A stretch of DNA of 64,000 bases from positions 62,001-126,000 of the forward strand of contig CAWDOP010000010.1 of NCBI GenBank assembly GCA_963804005.1, in the 5' to 3' direction. Within the stretch, counting starts at the first letter, position 1. Every line of letters begins with the position of its first letter. Position numbers and translations under genes: made by a program. The notes under the pieces are model-generated. The model did no database searches. It was not told the origin of the DNA and saw only the letters and a list, made by a program, of their open reading frames with translations. This DNA comes from JAGXRK01 sp963804005. Lineage in GTDB: Bacteria > Bacteroidota > Ignavibacteria > Ignavibacteriales > Ignavibacteriaceae. Positions 61,830 through 64,000 of the stretch are shown piece after piece.

Positions 61830-64000
61830 CTAAAAGTAATAAAGATACTTCACTTTAAACACTCCTGCCCTATCCGTTACATGCATTCTGTTTGGAAGAA
61901 TATTATTATTAATATCATACTCATCACTGCGATCTCTAAACTCATTGTAGGCAAAGTATATCCAGCTTTTTGGTAAAAAATTCCAGGAAAATAAAAATCC
62001 GACAATAACTCTTTCCATTTTGTCGGAAGACCGAACAAAAACATTATCAACGTACATCCTGATATTAAGATCATTAATTGGAGTTAGAGAAAAATAAGGA
62101 CGAGCATTAAAAGTAATGTCTTCAATTTCACGATCGGGATCAAATTCAATAAACATATCGTAACTTGTTCCTATCTGAAATTCATCAATCACCCGCCAGC
62201 TTCCCTGCAAGCCGAGCCAAGAATAGTAAGCAAGATAATCTCTTGAAAAATTATACGTCTTTGTATAACCGCCGTAGAGATTGCCATTCCATTTGGGGGA
62301 AATGTTATACCATGAACTTAAAGAGATCTCATAAGATGTGTACTGGACTCCTTCGTCTTTGCTTTTTGTTAATATGAGGTTTGTTTCATATCCCCAGTTA
62401 TCTCTTAGCTGCATATTAAAACCAAACAACCAGCCGTAATCAGTAAAAAGATCAGCATCCTCATAATAAATTATCGGACCGGTGTACATCAGTATTTGTC
62501 TTATATAACCTTCATCATAATACCAGATAGGTCCATTGATAGAAACAAATTCAAATGTACCTGTCCATGGAACAAAACCGACTTGTTGAACATCAAAATT
62601 TTTCCCGACTGCACGGGTTCGTGCGTAAGAAAGCCATTTATCTGTTGATAAAGTTAACCCGGCTGAACCGGCAAAATCTCCTTCTGAATTTTCAATTGAT
62701 CTGGCAAACTGGTATGCAAGCTGCCAATTAGATTCTCTGAATGCACCGTCAATATCAATTACACCGTAAGTATTATCCTGTGTTTGTTTTCCGACGAATA
62801 GTACACCGACCGAGGAATTATCAAAAATTTGTTTTTTAACCCTTGCAGAACCGAAAATCGCTCTGTCCTCTGTTTGCAAACTATCATCCTCATCCAGATA
62901 ATCAACTTTTCCTGTGAGAGCAAGAAAACCTCCGTATTCCCATTCATTAATTCTGCCGAAAGCTTTAGTTCCCAAAACAAGAGGGACTTCCTGCCCATCT
63001 GGCAGCAACTTTCCGATTCTTCTGGAATAAAAGAGTTCGAGCGGCCTATAAAAGCCGGTGTTACTTTGTCTTCCAGAAGGCATAAAGATTTCATTACCTT
63101 CAGTAAAGAACGGTCTTCTTTCGCTAAAGTAAGATTCATACCGACTTATATTGAACGAAAACGGATCGGCTTCAATTTGTGCAAAATCCGGATTTGCAGT
63201 AAGCTGATAAGTTAATTGCTGTGAAGGATTGAAAAAAATATCAAGCCCGGCTTCAGGATCAAAATCATATTTGTTATCTCCGATATATTTTATTTTTGAT
63301 AAAGCGACAGGATATATTTCAAGATTAAGTCCCGTTACTGTTGGATTGAAATCTTTAAAGATAAGTTTACCAAATTTAGAAATTCTTTGACCTTCGCTTT
63401 GCTCATACCTACACCAGTATTGGTCTTCTTGAGCTACAGGAATCCATCTGTCAAAATCCAGTCCCCATTCTGTTAAACTCTTATCATACTTAATTGATTT
63501 ATAGGGAATTTTCATTTCAACAACATAGCCCCAGTCATATACTTTAGAGCCGGCAAACCAAATTCCATCCCAACTGTAATCTCTGTTTCTTGCATCATCA
63601 AGTAGGCGGCAATCCATTCTGACACATCCGGCAGAAACAGCAAATTTATATGCTGATTGTTTATCGCCAAATGTATCAATCATAAATGATACAACATCGC
63701 CCCCAAACTGATCCAATACACCCGTTGTTGTTTGAATATTTGTTTTATGATCATAACTAATTATCAGGCAGTATAGAGCATCTTCGGTGGTGAGAACTTT
63801 TGCAGTTGTCTGTTGCGATACTGGTTGGTCATAGTACGGAGAAAGCTGAAAGAAATCATTTGTTGAATCTGCTTCATTCCATATATCATCTATTGTCCCA
63901 TCAACATTTATTTCAATATCAACTTTTTTTAGATAAAGAACTTTGCCCTGATTTGGATTTTCAGATGCAAAAATTAACTGGACCATTAAAAGAAAAAGTA
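61830..64000 (-). CDS. DUF5916 outer-membrane protein with CBM9-like domain, 5' end cut
   Basis: At least 720 residues; the frame runs off the window end with ...LFLL ahead of MVQLIFASENP, which looks like the last part of a signal peptide, so the true start lies beyond 64000. N-terminal CBM9/DOMON-like domain (VDIEINVDGTIDDIWNEA ... YVVEMKIPYKSI) and then the DUF5916 barrel: DPEAGLDIFFNPSQQLTYQLTANPDFAQIEADP, ERRPFFTEGNEIF, LFYSRRIG, and many amphipathic strands to the C-terminal FKVKYLYYF. Probably an outer-membrane barrel binding carbohydrate or other ligands; role unknown. Confidence 0.85.
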   Translation of the reverse strand, partial: LFLLMVQLIFASENPNQGKVLYLKKVDIEINVDGTIDDIWNEADSTNDFFQLSPYYDQPVSQQTTAKVLTTEDALYCLIISYDHKTNIQTTTGVLDQFGGDVVSFMIDTFGDKQSAYKFAVSAGCVRMDCRLLDDARNRDYSWDGIWFAGSKVYDWGYVVEMKIPYKSIKYDKSLTEWGLDFDRWIPVAQEDQYWCRYEQSEGQRISKFGKLIFKDFNPTVTGLNLEIYPVALSKIKYIGDNKYDFDPEAGLDIFFNPSQQLTYQLTANPDFAQIEADPFSFNISRYESYFSERRPFFTEGNEIFMPSGRQSNTGFYRPLELFYSRRIGKLLPDGQEVPLVLGTKAFGRINEWEYGGFLALTGKVDYLDEDDSLQTEDRAIFGSARVKKQIFDNSSVGVLFVGKQTQDNTYGVIDIDGAFRESNWQLAYQFARSIENSEGDFAGSAGLTLSTDKWLSYARTRAVGKNFDVQQVGFVPWTGTFEFVSINGPIWYYDEGYIRQILMYTGPIIYYEDADLFTDYGWLFGFNMQLRDNWGYETNLILTKSKDEGVQYTSYEISLSSWYNISPKWNGNLYGGYTKTYNFSRDYLAYYSWLGLQGSWRVIDEFQIGTSYDMFIEFDPDREIEDITFNARPYFSLTPINDLNIRMYVDNVFVRSSDKMERVIVGFLFSWNFLPKSWIYFAYNEFRDRSDEYDINNNILPNRMHVTDRAGVFKVKYLYYF

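Noticed and set aside
1..64000. tRNA, rRNA, CRISPR array, prophage or complete IS element
   Set aside because: No cloverleaf, rRNA segment, spaced repeat array, transposase or phage gene was recognised on either strand.

Overview
The window is AT-rich, gene-dense bacterial chromosome that best fits the Ignavibacteriota (Bacteroidota/Chlorobi group). Evidence: three exported proteins (29536-32409, 32574-35285, 58164-60422) end in the type IX secretion sorting domain with the signature QNYPNPFNPxT ... LKVYDVLG ... SGIYFYKLQAG ... KKMLLL; the primary sigma factor (13271-14131) is the short Bacteroidota-type form; several genes have a TAnnTTTG box upstream; many proteins are lipoproteins or outer-membrane barrels. 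No tRNA, rRNA, CRISPR array, prophage or complete insertion sequence was seen. The assignment is inference from these traits, not from a marker-gene comparison.

Layout. 0-7 kb: a broken small gene, an acyl-CoA synthetase with a haem-binding lipoprotein, an ANKH/MATE-like exporter, MsrB, a VOC protein and a lipoprotein. 7-14 kb: a plus-strand run of D-amino-acid aminotransferase-like protein, DNA polymerase II, a lipoprotein version of glutamate racemase, a beta-CASP ribonuclease and the primary sigma factor. 14-17 kb: a decaying or mis-sequenced patch (frameshifted TPR lipoprotein, NUDIX gene with two frameshifts, DUF559 remnant). 17-25 kb: a large sortilin-like beta-propeller protein, a MITE-like element, a lytic transglycosylase, nitroreductase, an AlaX-type editing protein, a lipoprotein and a DUF559 protein beside a perfect 51-bp palindrome. 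25-35 kb: an exported peptidase block (PepF, M49-like lipoprotein, T9SS-secreted M28) plus a large T9SS protein of unknown role. 35-47 kb: an ATP-cone/kinase fusion, a GNAT-nitrilase fusion, MscS, an amino-acid permease with UspA domains, DinB, valS and an acid phosphatase. 47-55 kb: exported carbonic anhydrase, then a long minus-strand block: antiporter, ECF sigma factor, tiny membrane protein, MscS-like channel, then a membrane protein, an FN3 lipoprotein, an Sm-repeat outer-membrane protein and an outer-membrane barrel. 55-64 kb: DUF1015-serC, a T9SS M23 peptidase, a TraB-family membrane protein and a DUF5916 outer-membrane protein cut by the window edge.

How it fits together. Much of the content concerns the cell envelope: secreted peptidases and T9SS cargo could feed peptides to the permease; three MscS-type proteins, an antiporter and an ECF sigma factor suggest osmotic or envelope-stress response. 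The least familiar units are the sigma/small membrane protein/MscS-like operon, the Sm-repeat barrel protein, the exported glutamate-racemase-like lipoprotein, and short palindromic repeats that have inserted in frame into valS and a T9SS sorting domain.
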